Shown: piece by piece, positions 23,369-32,104 of the stretch
How positions within the stretch are numbered: the stretch's first letter is position 1
Layout of the letters: each line of letters starts with the position of its first letter
NCBI RefSeq assembly: GCF_000758705.1
Contig: NZ_CP009287.1
Span: 2,294,001-2,358,000, forward strand
Source: Paenibacillus graminis
GTDB lineage: Bacteria; Bacillota; Bacilli; Paenibacillales; Paenibacillaceae
DNA: 64,000 nucleotides
Direction: 5' to 3'
Position numbers and translations under genes: made by a program
Notes under the pieces: generated by a model
Seen by the model: only the letters and a program-made list of their open reading frames with translations
What the model was told of the DNA's origin: nothing
Database searches by the model: none

Positions 23369-24140
23369 TGCAATATCCTGCAGCAATGCCCTGAGCCGGA
23401 TATCCCCGATGTGGAAAAGCCTCTTCGCAGCCGTCATGTTCACGCTCGCTTATGTGCTGCATCCGGCCCTTCAGGTGCTCATTACGCTGTGGATGATGCT
23501 GTGGTGCCTGCAGTATGCCAAAATCCCGCCGCGCGCCTACGGGCAGTTGTTTGGCACTGCGCTGTTGTTCTACGGCCTCAGCCTGCCGGCGCTGCTGGTG
23601 GAGCTGGGCCGTCCGGCAGCCGGAGAGGCTGCCCTCTGCCTGCGGATTCCGGGCACGGCCCAGTTTCTGTACATGGCCCCGGCAGGAGGTATGCGGGCAG
23701 CGCTGCTGCTGGCCCGGGTGTCCGCCTGTCTGGCCTGCTGTCTGTTCATCATGCTGACCACGCCGTTCGGCGAACTGCTGCAGGTGCTCCGCAGGCTGCG
23801 GATGCCGCAGATCGTGCTGGAGCTGATGCTGGTCATGTACCGGTTCCTGTTCCTGCTGGATGATGCCGCCCATGGCCTGCTGCTGGCCCGGCGGCTGCGC
23901 GGGGGTCACAGGGGCTTCAGATCCAAGCTGCGGGAGGCTGCAAGTATGGCGGCGTCATTGTTCGCGAACACCATGCACCGCTACTATGGGCTGTCGCAGG
24001 GGCTTGCTGCCCGGGGGTTTACCGGAGAAATTCTTTTGCCGCCATATGTGAAGCGGGAAGTGCCCCGAAGGTTTGCCCTTGAGGCCTATGCGGGAATTGT
24101 CCTGCTGGCGGCCGCACAGCTGTGGATGCTGTATACATGA
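23352..24140 (+). CDS. cbiQ: Cobalt ECF transporter T component CbiQ
   Basis: This 262-residue membrane protein couples CbiM to the ATPase. It has a hydrophobic N-terminal half ('AAVMFTLAYVLHPALQVLITLWMMLW') and a cytoplasmic coupling region with the Ala-Arg-Gly type signature 'HRYYGLSQGLAARGFTGE' and the preceding 'LLLARRLRGG'. A final membrane helix 'YAGIVLLAAAQLWML' closes it. It overlaps cbiN by 17 nt, and the ribosome site is weak. Confidence 0.93.
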   Translation: MIRRIDAISCSNALSRISPMWKSLFAAVMFTLAYVLHPALQVLITLWMMLWCLQYAKIPPRAYGQLFGTALLFYGLSLPALLVELGRPAAGEAALCLRIPGTAQFLYMAPAGGMRAALLLARVSACLACCLFIMLTTPFGELLQVLRRLRMPQIVLELMLVMYRFLFLLDDAAHGLLLARRLRGGHRGFRSKLREAASMAASLFANTMHRYYGLSQGLAARGFTGEILLPPYVKREVPRRFALEAYAGIVLLAAAQLWMLYT

Positions 24141-24205
24141 AGAGAACGGCAAATGATCAATGAGTGAAAAGCCCGGATACAGAACTGATGGAGAAGGAGG
24201 GCGGC

Positions 24206-25090
24206 ATGGACATGGATTACAGTTTAGCCTTCGAGGATGTCGTATTTCATTATCCGGACACGGTGGAGCCGGCGCTCCGGGGGCTGACCGCAGCGATTCC
24301 CAAAGGCTGCAAAACAGCCCTGCTTGGACATAACGGCTCCGGCAAATCAACCCTGTTTCTGCATGCGGTGGGCTTGCTGCGGCCGCAAAAAGGGAGGATG
24401 CTGCAAGCGGGACTGCCTGTATCCTATGCCAAAAAGGAGCTTGCCGCCCTGCGGCGCAGAGTCGGGCTGGTCTTTCAGGACCCGGAGCAGCAGCTGATCC
24501 TGGGCACACCGCAGGACGATATCTCTTTCGGGCTGCGGGGCGCGGGCATGGATGAAGCGGAAATCGCTGCGCGGTGTGCTGCGGTACTGGAACTGCTTAA
24601 CCTTTCAGCAATACAAGATAAACCTATTCATCAGCTCAGTCTGGGCCAGAAAAAGCGCACCGCGCTTGCAGGCGTGATGGCGATGGAGCCGGAGCTCCTA
24701 TTGCTCGATGAGCCAACCTCCTATCTGGACCCGCTGTCGGAGACGCAGCTTCTGGATGGCCTGGACAGCATACACCGTAAGGGTACAACTGTGGTGATGG
24801 CCACGCATGATATGAATCTGGCCTACCGCTGGGCGGACTGGATCATTATCCTCGATCAGGGCGTCTGCCGGGCCGCCGGAGCGCCGGAGGCTATTTTTGC
24901 CGGAGGGGAGCTGCTGCAGGAGATAGGCCTCGGGCTCCCGCTGCTGGCTGAGCTGTGGCACAGCCTGCCCTCGCGCGTAACGGGAGGGCGCGCTGCTCCC
25001 CGGAATGCCGGGGAGTTCAAGGCGTTGCTGAGCAGTCTGCTGGAGGAAGGAACGGGAGAGCGAGCCAGGGCAGCTGGTCGTCAGCCATAG
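24206..25090 (+). CDS. cbiO: Cobalt ECF transporter ATPase CbiO
   Basis: This protein has 294 residues from the ATG at 24206, 5 nt after AAGGAGG; an upstream in-frame GTG (24164) lacks a good site. It shows a complete ABC ATPase: Walker A 'LLGHNGSGKSTLFL', the Q-loop 'VGLVFQDPEQQLI' typical of ECF ATPases, the signature 'QLSLGQKKRTALAGVM', Walker B 'LLLLDEPTSYLDP' and the switch His in 'VVMATHDMNLAYRWAD'. A short Gly/Arg-rich tail ends the protein. It supplies energy to CbiMNQ. Confidence 0.96.
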   Translation: MDMDYSLAFEDVVFHYPDTVEPALRGLTAAIPKGCKTALLGHNGSGKSTLFLHAVGLLRPQKGRMLQAGLPVSYAKKELAALRRRVGLVFQDPEQQLILGTPQDDISFGLRGAGMDEAEIAARCAAVLELLNLSAIQDKPIHQLSLGQKKRTALAGVMAMEPELLLLDEPTSYLDPLSETQLLDGLDSIHRKGTTVVMATHDMNLAYRWADWIIILDQGVCRAAGAPEAIFAGGELLQEIGLGLPLLAELWHSLPSRVTGGRAAPRNAGEFKALLSSLLEEGTGERARAAGRQP

Positions 25091-25246
25091 TGGAATATAA
25101 CCCGCCATACGGTCTCTTTAGTGACAGAGTGCAATTAAATCGGTTTCAGTGCAAATATAGGACTTTTTAGTTGTATCAAAAACAGCTAGAGCATGGGCAT
25201 CCATTTAGAGTCAGTGTTGGACTTACATACGAACGGGGGAACAAGA

Positions 25247-27778
25247 ATGAACAAGAAAGGAAAGCTGTTGATTATCGGCTTTGGTCCAGGCAGGCTGGAA
25301 CATATTACGGGCCGTGCTCTGGCAGCGCTGGAAGAGAGTGAAGCCGTGATCGGCTACACCACTTATGTGGACCTGATCAAGCCGCTGCTGCGGCATCAGG
25401 AGATTGTCGGCACAGGCATGACTGAAGAGGTCAGCCGGGCCCAGGAAGCCGTGCGCCGTGCGGAATCCGGGCAGACGATCGCCGTTATTTCCAGCGGTGA
25501 CGCAGGGGTATACGGAATGGCGGGGCTGGTCTATGAAGTACTGATTGAACGGGGCTGGAACCGTGTCACGGGTGTGGAAGTCGAGGTGATTCCCGGGATA
25601 TCGGCCATTCAATCCTGTTCTTCGCTGCTGGGTGCGCCAATTATGCATGATTCCTGCACGATCAGCCTGAGCGACCATCTAACGCCTTGGGAGAGCATTG
25701 CGGCGCGTGTGGAGGCGGCGGGAGCCGCAGACTTCGTGATTGCCTTCTATAATCCGCGCAGCGGAAAGCGCACACGCCAGATTGAAGAGGCCCGCCAAAT
25801 CCTGCTCCGCTACCGTGATCCTTCCACTCCCGTGGGTATTGTAAAAAGCGCCTACCGCGACCGCGAGCAGACCATTGTCACGACGCTCCAGGAGATGCTT
25901 GACCACGAGATCGGCATGCTGTCGACCGTGATCGTCGGCAACTCCGCCACGATGGTTTATGACGGCCTCATGGTTACACCGCGCGGCTATGAACGCAAGT
26001 ACAGCCTTGGCGCCGATACACAGGCACTGAAGCCGCATGAGCGGCTGCGGACCTCTTCGGAGCCCTGGTCGCTGGCAGCGCTGAATCCCGCGGGGAATGT
26101 GGTGAAGGTGAACATCTGCGGCTTCTGCGGCATGAGAAAAGAGAGTGCTGCCGGAGCCGCACGGCGGTTACATCAACAGTTGAACGGCCGGCTTGTGCCA
26201 AGAGGGCTGCAGATCAGTGTGGCTGGCTGCGGGATGGCCTGCAGTTCGGCGGTCCTGGAGGATATCGGCCTTGTCTATTCCAAGGGGAGCTACGAACTAT
26301 ATCTTGGCGGAAAAAAAACCGGACGCACCCCGCACGCGGGCAGCAAGGTCCGTGAGGGAATGAACGAAGAGGAAGCAGTGGCCGCAGTAACTGAGGTGGT
26401 TGAGCAATACTGTGCGCAGGGCAGTCAGAACGAACGGTTTTATACTTTTTTTGAGCGGATGGGCAGTGGGATTTCAGCGAATTACCCGCAAGCGGAGAGC
26501 GTACTCCACTGGGAACACACGCACACATATTCCCATAACCATGAAGAAGCGCAAGGGATAACTACAGTATTGCTTGTAGGACATGGCAGCCGTGTGGAAG
26601 AGGGGAATGAAGAACTGCGCAATTTCACCCGGGCGCTTGCTGTCCGCAAGCCGGAGCTTGCCATTGAAACCTGCTTCATCGAGTTGTCGTCTCCTTCCAT
26701 TTCCGAGGGGATTGACAAATGTGTGCTGGGAGGAGCCGGGACAGTCTATGTGGTGCCGATTATTTTGTTCGCGGCTGGACATTCCAAGCTGGACATTCCG
26801 CAGGCTCTGGATCAGGCAAAGCAGAAATATCCGGGTGTGGAGTTCATCTATGGCCGTCCGCTCGGAGTGCAGGAGAGAGCGGTAGAAATTCTGCTCGACC
26901 GGATCGCCGGGGCTGTCCCGCAGCCGGTTCAGGTGTCGTCTCAGCCGGAGCTGCCCGGAGACCGGCTGGGGGAAACGCTGCTGCTGGAGCACGGTTCGTT
27001 CGCGCAACAGGATACTGGCGGGCAGGAGACTGCGGCTGCATTGTCAGCTAGAGTAATGGCCTCTGCTGCGGATAGGGGCGAGCCTTGTTCCAAAGTGAGA
27101 GACGAGGACACCATCGTGCTTGTTATGGGCCGTGGGGGCAGTGATCCGGATGCGAACAGCGACTTTTGCAAGCTGGCCCGCCTGCTCTGGGAGAGAACAC
27201 CCTACAAAAGCGTCGAAACCTGCTTTATTGCCATCACCAAGCCTTCACTGCCCGCAGGGCTGGAGCGCTGCCTGGCTCTCGGTGCACGCAAAATTATCGT
27301 GCTGCCGTATTTATTGTTCAGCGGAGTGCTGATGAAGCAGTTCAATGAGACGGTGAACCGTTTTGCCGCTGCGCATCCGGAGATTGAAGTGGAGGCTGGC
27401 ACGGGTCTGGGCTCCCATCCGCTGTTGTCTGACATGCTGCTGGAGCGGATCGAAGAGACTCTAACAGGCCGGACGGCAGCCAACTGCGACAATTGCATGT
27501 ACCGTGAGGAAGCGGCTGCGCACCACCACCATCACCACCATCACGATGATCACCACCACCATCACGATGATCACCACCACCATCACGATGATCACCACCA
27601 CCATCACGATGAGCATCATGATCACCACAGCCACGGTGAGGAAGGGCATAAGTCCGGGTGTTGCAGCCAACCGGCCCCGGCAGACGCAGATAGGGGTGTC
27701 CCGCCGCAGTCCGGAGCTTCATATTCAGAGGATGCGGTGCACCCGGCAGGTGCTCCAGAGGCTCGCCGGCCGCGATGA
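25247..27778 (+). CDS. CbiH60-CbiX fusion: ring-contracting C17-methyltransferase plus Fe-S domain plus long-form cobaltochelatase
   Basis: This 843-residue cytosolic protein fuses three parts. Residues 1-260 are a precorrin-3B C17-methyltransferase (CobJ/CbiH) with 'IIGFGPGRLEHITGRA', 'ISSGDAGVYGMAGLV', 'VIPGISAIQSCSSLLGAPI' and 'IAFYNPRSGKR'. Residues about 286-400 resemble the Fe-S/siroheme half-domain of B. megaterium CbiH60, with Cys291/294 and Cys328/332 ('GCGMACSS'). Residues about 440-560 and 620-740 are two CbiX chelatase repeats; the first has 'LLVGHGSR' (His446), the second the non-His 'VMGRGGSDPDANSD' typical of long CbiX. A CxxC (Cys747/750) and a His/Asp-rich tail (about 759-795), ending in GCC, could hold Co2+ or an Fe-S cluster. 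It starts at an ATG after CGGGGGA and overlaps cbiJ by 4 nt. Confidence 0.93.
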   Translation: MNKKGKLLIIGFGPGRLEHITGRALAALEESEAVIGYTTYVDLIKPLLRHQEIVGTGMTEEVSRAQEAVRRAESGQTIAVISSGDAGVYGMAGLVYEVLIERGWNRVTGVEVEVIPGISAIQSCSSLLGAPIMHDSCTISLSDHLTPWESIAARVEAAGAADFVIAFYNPRSGKRTRQIEEARQILLRYRDPSTPVGIVKSAYRDREQTIVTTLQEMLDHEIGMLSTVIVGNSATMVYDGLMVTPRGYERKYSLGADTQALKPHERLRTSSEPWSLAALNPAGNVVKVNICGFCGMRKESAAGAARRLHQQLNGRLVPRGLQISVAGCGMACSSAVLEDIGLVYSKGSYELYLGGKKTGRTPHAGSKVREGMNEEEAVAAVTEVVEQYCAQGSQNERFYTFFERMGSGISANYPQAESVLHWEHTHTYSHNHEEAQGITTVLLVGHGSRVEEGNEELRNFTRALAVRKPELAIETCFIELSSPSISEGIDKCVLGGAGTVYVVPIILFAAGHSKLDIPQALDQAKQKYPGVEFIYGRPLGVQERAVEILLDRIAGAVPQPVQVSSQPELPGDRLGETLLLEHGSFAQQDTGGQETAAALSARVMASAADRGEPCSKVRDEDTIVLVMGRGGSDPDANSDFCKLARLLWERTPYKSVETCFIAITKPSLPAGLERCLALGARKIIVLPYLLFSGVLMKQFNETVNRFAAAHPEIEVEAGTGLGSHPLLSDMLLERIEETLTGRTAANCDNCMYREEAAAHHHHHHHHDDHHHHHDDHHHHHDDHHHHHDEHHDHHSHGEEGHKSGCCSQPAPADADRGVPPQSGASYSEDAVHPAGAPEARRPR
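27545..27607 (+). repeat. 21-bp tandem repeat encoding the His/Asp-rich tail
   Basis: GATGATCACCACCACCATCAC is repeated three times exactly (from 27545, 27566 and 27587) and is followed by a variant. It encodes DDHHHHH units of a metal-binding tail. Confidence 0.9.
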
Positions 27779-28554
27779 TATTTATACTGTGCGGAACCAG
27801 TGACGCTCGGGAACTGGCGCTGGCCCTGTCACGGGAGCAGCTGCCGCTGCTGGCTTCCGTAGTGACGCCCAGCGCTGCGGAACGGCTTGAAGCAGCTGGC
27901 ATCACAACCCGTGTCGGCCGGCTGGACCAGCAAGGGATGATCGCCTGTTTACGCGAGCTGGGCTGCAGTGCCATTATTGATGCCAGCCATCCGTTTGCAC
28001 AAGAGGCGCATGACCATGCGATGGGGGCCGCTGCAGCGCTGGGGCTGCCGTATTTGCGTTATGAGCGGCGCAGCCTCATGTATGAGCAGCATCCACGGTT
28101 GTTGGTTGTGTCTTCCTATGAAGAGGCTGCCCGCAGGGCCAAGCAGCTGAAAGGCTCTGTCATGCTGACTACAGGCGGTAAAACCTTGGAGATTTTTGCG
28201 GAAGCGCTGCTGGGTGACCCTGCGATCCGCCTGACGGTCAGACTGCTTCCCTGTCTGGAAAATATGCAGAAATGCCATTTGCTTGGGATAGAGCAGCGCA
28301 ACATTATTGCGCTGCAGGGACCTTTTTCACGCGAACTGAACGAGGCATTGTACAAGCAGTATGGCACACAGGTCATGGTTACGAAGGAAAGCGGCGCGGA
28401 AGGCTCCCTCGATGAAAAAGTGCACGCCGCGCTCGATATGGGGATATATGTTATTTTGATTGCCCGGCCGCAAGCTTTTTATAAAGAGTATGGCGCGGTG
28501 TATGGGTCATTCGAAGAGATGGTGTCCGCAGTTACCGCTTTTAATAAGAAATGA
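27775..28554 (+). CDS. cbiJ: Cobalt-precorrin-6A reductase CbiJ (CobK)
   Basis: This 259-residue NAD(P)H-dependent reductase starts at an ATG overlapping the preceding stop (ATGA). Family motifs are 'FILCGTSDARELALAL' at the N-terminus, 'AIIDASHPFAQEAHDHAM', 'LRYERRSLMY', 'VMLTTGGKTLEIFAEAL' and 'VMVTKESGAEGSLDEKVHAA'. Together these define the CobK/CbiJ fold. It acts on cobalt-precorrin-6A between the CbiD and CbiE/T steps of the anaerobic route. Confidence 0.95.
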   Translation: MIFILCGTSDARELALALSREQLPLLASVVTPSAAERLEAAGITTRVGRLDQQGMIACLRELGCSAIIDASHPFAQEAHDHAMGAAAALGLPYLRYERRSLMYEQHPRLLVVSSYEEAARRAKQLKGSVMLTTGGKTLEIFAEALLGDPAIRLTVRLLPCLENMQKCHLLGIEQRNIIALQGPFSRELNEALYKQYGTQVMVTKESGAEGSLDEKVHAALDMGIYVILIARPQAFYKEYGAVYGSFEEMVSAVTAFNKK

Positions 28555-28563
28555 GGGATAGCT

Positions 28564-29238
28564 ATGGAATTTGGCACGGATTTTAAGCCGCTCACAGTGC
28601 AGCCGCAGGAAATAGAAAGCCTGAGCTTTCAAATGATTACCCGGGAGCTGGGCGGGCATGCATTTAACGCTTTGCAGTACCCGGTCGTGCAGCGGATCAT
28701 TCATGCTTCCGCCGATTTTGAGCTGGGACGGAGTCTGGTGTTCCATCCCCGGGCAATGGAGGCAGGGATTACTGCTATTTTGGAGGGGCGGCCCATTATC
28801 GCCGATGTGCGGATGGTGGAGGCCGGTATTGCCAAAGAGCGGATTCACAAATACGGCGGTGAGGTACGGGTGCATATTTCTGATCCCGATGTGGTTGAGG
28901 CCGCTAAAGCACAGGGAACAACCCGGGCCATCCTCGCCACACGCAAAGCCTGCGCCGAAGCGCCGGGCGGCATCTACGTGATCGGCAATGCGCCAACAGC
29001 CCTGCTGGAATTGATCCGTCTGGTCAAAGAAGGTGCAGCACAGCCAGGGCTCATCATCGGCATGCCCGTCGGTTTTGTGTCAGCGGCGGAGTCCAAGGAG
29101 GAGCTGCGCAAGCTGGACATCCCTTACATCACCAACATCGGCCGCAAGGGCGGAAGTACTGTTGTGGTTGCGGCTGTCAACGCCCTCAGCCTGCTGGCTG
29201 TCCGCCAGGCAGCAGAATCACAGAATCAGAGTGAATAA
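28564..29238 (+). CDS. cbiC: Cobalt-precorrin-8 methylmutase CbiC
   Basis: This 224-residue enzyme moves the C11 methyl group to C12 to form cobyrinate. It has 'IIHASADFELG', with the His of the CobH/CbiC active site, 'GRPIIADVRMVEAGI', 'GIYVIGNAPTALLELIRLV', 'GLIIGMPVGFVSAAESKEEL' and 'GRKGGSTVVVAAVNAL'. All are diagnostic. Nine bases separate it from cbiJ. Confidence 0.96.
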   Translation: MEFGTDFKPLTVQPQEIESLSFQMITRELGGHAFNALQYPVVQRIIHASADFELGRSLVFHPRAMEAGITAILEGRPIIADVRMVEAGIAKERIHKYGGEVRVHISDPDVVEAAKAQGTTRAILATRKACAEAPGGIYVIGNAPTALLELIRLVKEGAAQPGLIIGMPVGFVSAAESKEELRKLDIPYITNIGRKGGSTVVVAAVNALSLLAVRQAAESQNQSE

Positions 29239-29289
29239 GGCAGAAGCAAAAGATGCACCCCTTATCAGCAGAGAGAGGAGAAATGGGTC

Positions 29290-30600
29290 ATGCAACAGCG
29301 GAAGTCACAGGGTGTGCAGGACGATAAGCGCAGCGGAGATTTGCAGCTTGGACAGAAGGGGCAAGCTGCGGCAGAGCAGCGGGGAAGCCGAGCTGTGCGA
29401 GAGCAGCGGGGAAGCCGAGCTGTGCCAGAGCAGCGGGGTAGCCAAACTGTGGCAGCACAGCGAGAGAGCCAACCTGCGGGAGAGCTGCGAGGGAGCCAGC
29501 CAGCTGACGGCTGTCCCGCTGGACCGCTGCGCCGTGGCTACACCACGGGCGCCTGTGCGGCCGCAGCCGCCAAAGGTGCTGCGCTCCTGCTGATTACGGG
29601 CGAAGCTCCGCCGAGCGTAGAGATCGATCTGCCTGCCGGCTTCAGGCATGCGTTTATGCTGGCCGGAGGGCAGCGCAGCGGCAGGGACTCGGCAGTCTGC
29701 GCAACCGTGAAGGATGCCGGAGATGACCCGGATGCGACGCATCAGGCCAGGATTGAGGCTGCTGTGAGCTGGCGTGACAGCCCCGGCGTAGAGATCGACG
29801 GCGGCAAAGGGGTAGGCAGAGTAACGAAGCCGGGACTGCCGGTGGCGGTCGGAGAAGCGGCGATCAATCCTGTACCGCGGCGCATGATTGAGGAGGCGGT
29901 GTCCGGGGTGCTGGAGGAGCATGGAGCGGCCAGGGGAATGCGGGTGGTCATCAGTGTGCCGGAAGGCGAAGCCATCGCGCTAAAAACGCTGAATCCGCGG
30001 CTCGGCATCCTGGGCGGCATCTCCATCCTGGGCACGCGCGGCGTAGTGACACCGTTCTCCACGGAGGCCTACAAGGCCAGTGTCGTACAGGCGATTTCGG
30101 TCGCTGCGGCCATGGGGAACAGGCAGATTATTTTGACCACAGGCGGCAGCAGTGAAAAATATGCAATGGCGATGTTCGCAGAGCTTCCGGAGGAAGCTTT
30201 TATCCAGATGGGTGAATATGTCGGCTTCTCGCTGGAACATGCCAAGGCTTTCGGTATCCATAAGATCACGTTGGCCGGTATGGCGGGCAAGTTTTCGAAG
30301 GTGGCGCAGGGTGCCATGCTGATCCATTCCAAAAACGCGCCGGTGGACTTCGGCTTTTTGGCCAAAATCGCCGCGGAGTCCGGGGCGGATAACGGGCTGG
30401 TGGAGGAGATTGCTGCGGCCAACACGGCCTCGCAGGTGGCGGATCTGATGACCGCAGCGGGGAATGACGGATTTTTTGAACAGTTGTGCCTGCACGCCTG
30501 CAGACAATGTCTGAAGCATATGAATGGAGGCATGACCGTCGAAATGGTTCTGATGACCATGAAGGGCCGGGTGCTGGGAAGGGCGGAAATCCGTGGCTGA
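29290..30600 (+). CDS. cbiD: Cobalt-precorrin-5B C1-methyltransferase CbiD with repetitive N-terminal extension
   Basis: This 436-residue protein is longer than the usual 360-380 residues. The catalytic part begins near residue 80 with 'LRRGYTTGACAAAAAKGA', the invariant CbiD start. 'VTKPGLPVAVGEAAINPVPRRMI', 'LGILGGISILGTRGVVTPFS' and 'HKITLAGMAGKFSKVAQGAM' follow. The first ~75 residues are Gln/Arg/Glu/Ser-rich and built from about five 9-residue repeats (EQRGSRAV-like), unlike any catalytic segment. The ATG at 29290 follows AGAGGAG by 9 nt, so the extension is probably translated. An internal start near the catalytic core is possible but lacks a clear site. The gene overlaps cbiET by 8 nt. 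Confidence 0.93.
   Translation: MQQRKSQGVQDDKRSGDLQLGQKGQAAAEQRGSRAVREQRGSRAVPEQRGSQTVAAQRESQPAGELRGSQPADGCPAGPLRRGYTTGACAAAAAKGAALLLITGEAPPSVEIDLPAGFRHAFMLAGGQRSGRDSAVCATVKDAGDDPDATHQARIEAAVSWRDSPGVEIDGGKGVGRVTKPGLPVAVGEAAINPVPRRMIEEAVSGVLEEHGAARGMRVVISVPEGEAIALKTLNPRLGILGGISILGTRGVVTPFSTEAYKASVVQAISVAAAMGNRQIILTTGGSSEKYAMAMFAELPEEAFIQMGEYVGFSLEHAKAFGIHKITLAGMAGKFSKVAQGAMLIHSKNAPVDFGFLAKIAAESGADNGLVEEIAAANTASQVADLMTAAGNDGFFEQLCLHACRQCLKHMNGGMTVEMVLMTMKGRVLGRAEIRG
29374..29503 (+). repeat. 27-bp tandem repeat in the 5' part of cbiD
   Basis: The unit GAGCAGCGGGGAAGCCGAGC plus seven further bases starts at 29374, 29401, 29428, 29455 and 29482 with increasing divergence. It encodes 9-residue repeats in frame. 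Confidence 0.88.
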
Positions 30601-31822
30601 CATTATTTATATTATCGGAATCGGTGAGGACGGGGCCGGAGGGTTGACCCCAGACAGTCTAAGCAAGGTGCAGAGGAGCGAGGTACTGCTTGGCGGGGAA
30701 AGGCAGCTGTCTTTTTTCAGTGAGTATCATGGGGAGAAGATCGTTCTTAAAAACGGTCTGAAGGCTTTTGCCGATAAGCTGGAGGAAGTGTGGAAGGAGC
30801 GGCGTACAGTGGTGCTGGCATCCGGTGACCCGCTGTTTTTTGGGATTGCCGGGTATCTTGTCCGCAGATTCGGGCCGGAGCATGTCGAAGTGATTCCGCA
30901 TTACAGCAGTGTCCAGCTGGCTTTTGCCCGGCTTGGGGACAGCTGGCAGGATGCGGAGCTGGTCAGCCTGCATGGACGTCCGATCCGGGGATTGGCCCAG
31001 CGGATAGACGGCAAGCACAAAATCGCCCTGCTCACCGACGAAACCAACACACCAGCGGTTATCGGTGCTTATTTGCGTGAGTTCGGAATGACCGAATATG
31101 AAGCCTTTGTCTGTGAACGGCTGGGCGGGGGCGAGGAGGTCTGCCGGTTCTGGGAACTGGAGGAGATGGAAAAAGGGACCTTTGCTCCTCTGAATGTGGT
31201 CATACTGCGGTGGAAGCCGGGAAGCGGGACTGCGGCTGTGCGGCGCGGTTTTGCCTATCCCGATGAAGCCTTCCGCCAGCGGCGCCCGGAGAAAGGCCTG
31301 ATCACCAAGCGGGAGGTGCGCGCCTTAGTCCTGTCCGAGCTGAATTTGTCTGAAGAAGCGGTGGTCTGGGACATTGGCTCCGGCTCAGGAGCGGTGGCAG
31401 CCGAATGTGCGCGGATTGCCCGGTTAGGCAAGGTATACGCCATAGAAAAAAGCGCAGAGAATCTGCCGAATATGGAAGCTAACCGCCGTGAATTCCGCGC
31501 CGATTTTGAGGTTATCCATGGCAAAGCGCCGCAAGGCCTGGAACGGCTGCCGGACCCCGATGCAGTATTCATTGGCGGAAGCGGAGGCGGGCTGCGGCAT
31601 ATTATTGAACACTGTTCGCAGCGGCTGCGGCCGGAAGGACGGATTGTGATCGGGGCCATTACAATTGAGACGCTGTATACGGGTTTGGAGGCGCTGAAGC
31701 TTGCCGGAATGGCTACCGAGGTGACGCAGCTCCAGGCATCAAGGGGCAAGCCGATTCTCGGCATGACCCGGTTTGAGGGGATGAACCCCGTATACGTGGT
31801 AAGCGGGCGCAGACAGGGCTGA
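30593..31822 (+). CDS. cbiET: CbiE-CbiT fusion: precorrin-6Y C5,15-methyltransferase (decarboxylating)
   Basis: This 409-residue protein is equivalent to CobL. Residues about 1-205 are the CbiE C5-methyltransferase with 'IIGIGEDGAGGLTPDSL', 'VVLASGDPLFFGIAGYLVRRFG' and 'LVSLHGRP'. Residues about 225-409 are CbiT, the C15-methyltransferase/decarboxylase, with 'RALVLSELNLSEEAVVWDIGSGSGAVAAEC' (given only as a landmark of the Rossmann motif I near residue 257), 'AIEKSAENLPNMEAN' and 'PDAVFIGGSGGGL'. The start codon is GTG, overlapping cbiD. Confidence 0.95.
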   Translation: MADIIYIIGIGEDGAGGLTPDSLSKVQRSEVLLGGERQLSFFSEYHGEKIVLKNGLKAFADKLEEVWKERRTVVLASGDPLFFGIAGYLVRRFGPEHVEVIPHYSSVQLAFARLGDSWQDAELVSLHGRPIRGLAQRIDGKHKIALLTDETNTPAVIGAYLREFGMTEYEAFVCERLGGGEEVCRFWELEEMEKGTFAPLNVVILRWKPGSGTAAVRRGFAYPDEAFRQRRPEKGLITKREVRALVLSELNLSEEAVVWDIGSGSGAVAAECARIARLGKVYAIEKSAENLPNMEANRREFRADFEVIHGKAPQGLERLPDPDAVFIGGSGGGLRHIIEHCSQRLRPEGRIVIGAITIETLYTGLEALKLAGMATEVTQLQASRGKPILGMTRFEGMNPVYVVSGRRQG

Positions 31823-31969
31823 TTTTGATTGTAGCTCAAGCTGTTCTATCGTCGGCCTTCCTGCCCGCCGGCAGGATTTGGCTCACTGTATACTCTGCAC
31901 TGCTCCCGGACTGCTTCCGTACTGTGTTCCGCTATTTGTCTAACGCCACTATCTGCGCTCAGCACAAAC

Positions 31970-32000
31970 AAAATCACTAGCAACGTACAGGGTGATTTTT
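31970..32000 (+). terminator. Possible terminator between cbiET and cbiL
   Basis: AAAATCAC (31970-31977) pairs with GTGATTTT (31992-31999), with a 14-nt loop and a T-run. It lies in the 282-bp gap that divides the corrin cluster. It may be an attenuation point or the end of the first transcript. I did not find a convincing promoter between it and cbiL. Confidence 0.45.
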
Positions 32001-32104
32001 GAAGGGGGATTGGTGGAAGTTGAGGTGATTAGCCGCTGCCAGAAAGGGTTTAGTCCAGGTGTCGCTGCATCAATAGATTAACCTAACTTAAAGGAGGAGC
32101 GCTC

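Noticed and set aside
27521..27640. His-rich stretch as a cloning tag or sequence artefact
   Set aside because: It lies within a continuous frame that overlaps cbiJ in the native manner, and long CbiX proteins are known to carry His-rich tails.
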